Shown here: one piece after another, positions 31,951 to 33,393 of the stretch
How the letters are laid out: each line of letters starts with the position of its first letter
Numbering within the stretch: the first letter of the stretch is position 1
NCBI GenBank assembly: GCA_017414535.1
Contig: JAFQMA010000034.1
Location: forward strand, 1 to 33,393
Length of the DNA stretch: 33,393 nt
Direction of reading: 5' to 3'
Source of the DNA: Clostridia bacterium
GTDB taxonomy: Bacteria > Bacillota > Clostridia > Oscillospirales > SIG627
Notes under the pieces: generated by a model
Told to the model about the DNA's origin: nothing
Databases searched by the model: none
The model's input: only the letters and a program-made list of their open reading frames with translations
Program-made: the position numbers and the translations under genes

Positions 31951-33192
31951 ATGAAGCTTCAAATTTCCGAGCCTCAGATCGTTGTGATGGGACCGCCCTG
32001 CCGCGAGGTGGGATGGGGACCTTATCAGTTTGCTTCCCTGTACCGCTTGACGGACGGCAGACTGCTGTATACCTTTAACCTCGGTCTTGACTCCATTACC
32101 AATTACGGCCACGTGCGCGGTGGCTACGTTTCCGATGACAACGGAAAGACCTGGACGGCGGGCTACGACGCAGACTATTTCCACTTGATGGGCGTGCCCG
32201 CAGGAAACGGCGAGACCATTCGTCTTGCGGCACAAAAGGCCTTGCCTTGGTCGGAGGAGCTGCAGCTCCTCGGAGAGGATGGGGAATATCACCCCGTGGA
32301 TCCCGATTTGACCAAAAAGCAATACCTTATTGTGGATGACGTCAAGCATCCCGATTTTAATCACGGCTGGATCTTTGAGCGTTATGGGGAGGGTGCTACG
32401 GTGCCTGTCGTGGAGGAATCCAAGATCCTGCCCGAGAGGCATTTGATGACCTTCTCCGGTGAGGGACTGCTTGCCCGTCCCTTCCCGTTGATCAATCATA
32501 TCCGCATCTCTCCCATAGACGGCTCGCTCTGGATCGCGGATTACGGCATTCGCAGAAATCCGGAAACGGGGGAGAGAGATCGCCATTTTTCAAATAACCT
32601 CTATCGCTCCGTGGATCACGGCCGTACCTGGGAGCTGATGCATTACCTGCCCTTTGATCCGAAGGCCCTGCCCGAAAACGATCCCGAGGCACACCGCCGC
32701 GAGGGCTGGAGCGAGAACGACGTGGGCTGGGCGCCCGACGGCACCATGTTCCGCATTATCCGCACCTGGGGCGCTTATTACAAGGCGGGGGAATGCCGCT
32801 GCCGCGCAAGCTATATTACCCATTCCACCGACGGCGGCAAGACCTGGGAGGCGCCGAGCGTATTCGATTTCTGCGGTGTGATGCCCTCTGTGCTTACGTT
32901 GAAATGCGGCGCTACTCTTGCCACCTACGGCAGACCCGGTCTGTTCCTGCGGGCAAGCTTTGACCCCTCCGCACGCCGTTGGGAGGAGCATATCGAGCTG
33001 ATCCATTGTGACGGTGCGCCCATTACCGACGTGAATGCGGTGGATCTGGTGGCTACCTGCGCTTATGCGGATCTTGTTGAGATCGACGATCACACCGCGG
33101 GCTTTGCCTATTCCGATTTTACCGTGAAGGACGAAAACGGCGTGCCCCACAAATGTCTCATGTACCGCACCGTGACGGTGGTTGAAGACTGA
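31951..33192 (+). CDS. Sialidase-fold (BNR/Asp-box) protein, probably cytoplasmic
   Basis: A 413-residue six-bladed propeller-type protein with three Asp-box repeats: SDDNGKTW (61-68), SVDHGRTW (220-227) and STDGGKTW (292-299). Asp boxes mark the sialidase/BNR superfamily, which includes exo-alpha-sialidases and other glycosidases or lyases. There is no signal peptide, so unlike a secreted sialidase it should act inside the cell, perhaps on imported glycans. The catalytic Arg triad and Tyr/Glu pair of true sialidases cannot be assigned with confidence by eye. AAAGGAG precedes ATG 31951, 13 bases after the lipoprotein stop, and a terminator follows directly. Confidence 0.8.
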   Translation: MKLQISEPQIVVMGPPCREVGWGPYQFASLYRLTDGRLLYTFNLGLDSITNYGHVRGGYVSDDNGKTWTAGYDADYFHLMGVPAGNGETIRLAAQKALPWSEELQLLGEDGEYHPVDPDLTKKQYLIVDDVKHPDFNHGWIFERYGEGATVPVVEESKILPERHLMTFSGEGLLARPFPLINHIRISPIDGSLWIADYGIRRNPETGERDRHFSNNLYRSVDHGRTWELMHYLPFDPKALPENDPEAHRREGWSENDVGWAPDGTMFRIIRTWGAYYKAGECRCRASYITHSTDGGKTWEAPSVFDFCGVMPSVLTLKCGATLATYGRPGLFLRASFDPSARRWEEHIELIHCDGAPITDVNAVDLVATCAYADLVEIDDHTAGFAYSDFTVKDENGVPHKCLMYRTVTVVED

Positions 33193-33193
33193 G

Positions 33194-33217
33194 AAAAAGT
33201 GCACAAGTGCCCTTTTT
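33194..33217. terminator. Rho-independent terminator
   Basis: An imperfect stem aaaaag-t-gca / tgc-c-cttttt (33194-33203 with 33208-33217, one internal mismatch) around loop caag, ending in T5. It begins two bases after the sialidase-fold gene. Confidence 0.8.
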
Positions 33218-33226
33218 CAATGAAAT

Positions 33227-33330
33227 CGCACAGCGTGCGGAGAAATCCGCTGCGCGGATGAAATATTGCCGTTCGGCAATATGAAATATTTGCTTCGCAA
33301 ATGTTGTGGTAGCCTTTTGCTTTGCAAAAG
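33227..33330. repeat. Array of five short perfect hairpins
   Basis: Five consecutive perfect inverted repeats with 3-4 base loops: cgcac/gtgcg (33227-33239), atccgc/gcggat (33245-33259), atattgcc/ggcaatat (33263-33282), atttgc/gcaaat (33288-33302) and cttttgc/gcaaaag (33314-33330). The first four are joined by linkers with gaa. Stems differ in sequence but share the same layout. No gene is present here to the end of the window (33393). Confidence 0.85.
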
Positions 33331-33393
33331 CCAAATTTAATAATAAGATTGAAAAAGTTTTTGAAGAGGGGGCGGGGAGGAAGCTTTTTTCAA

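Noticed and set aside
33227-33330. CRISPR array
   Set aside because: The units are palindromes of different sequence without a constant direct repeat or spacers of even length, and no cas gene is nearby.

Overview
The window is from a spore-forming, Gram-positive Clostridia-type bacterium (Bacillota), probably an uncultured gut lineage. It carries a complete spoIIA operon (anti-anti-sigma factor, anti-sigma factor, sigma-F), A-rich Shine-Dalgarno sequences, many perfectly spaced sigma-A promoters, and anaerobe-style families (NSS transporter, BspA-type leucine-rich repeats, heterodimeric ABC exporter). The assignment to Clostridia is inference from gene content; no rRNA or other phylogenetic marker is present.

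Layout. (1) 1-3120: a visibly AT-rich island with a small ribbon-helix-helix-like protein, a fused nuclease-methyltransferase and a specificity subunit. The sizes and architecture suggest a BcgI-like type IIB restriction-modification system, closed by a bidirectional terminator. The rest of the window is GC-rich, so this block looks acquired. (2) 3121-8497: a secreted LRR/CHAP protein (-), an NSS amino-acid transporter (+), an unrecognised membrane protein and exonuclease III (-). (3) 8626-10087: spoIIAA-spoIIAB-sigF. (4) 10162-19539: a full shikimate/Phe/Tyr operon of nine tightly overlapping genes (aminotransferase, pheA, aroB, aroC, aroE-aroK fusion, aroQ, aroA, tyrA, DAHP synthase). A consensus promoter precedes it, followed by a 22-codon leader peptide packed with Phe and Tyr codons and a terminator with competing RNA pairings. 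This looks like a ribosome-mediated attenuator sensing exactly the two end products of the operon, and it is the most interesting signal here. (5) 19649-24679: a zinc-ribbon membrane protein with a large acidic extracytoplasmic domain, an AEC transporter, an amidohydrolase and an ArsB/NhaD-type transporter. (6) 24680-26738: a 125-bp tandem repeat, then a minus-strand operon dut - small conserved protein - secreted nuclease lipoprotein. (7) 26960-33217: a MarR regulator, a heterodimeric ABC exporter with one degenerate and one consensus ATP site, an LRR lipoprotein and a sialidase-fold protein, ending in a terminator and an array of five small hairpins.

How the parts work together. The aro operon takes erythrose-4-phosphate and PEP through chorismate to Phe and Tyr without any Trp-branch gene, and its leader peptide contains Phe and Tyr but no Trp. 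The MarR-ABC module is a standard self-regulated efflux unit. Two arrays of short hairpins (about 6310-6376 and 33227-33330) and the tandem repeat at 24680-24931 lie in intergenic space and are not explained by the gene annotation. All functional calls come from reading motifs by eye; no database search or RNA folding was run.
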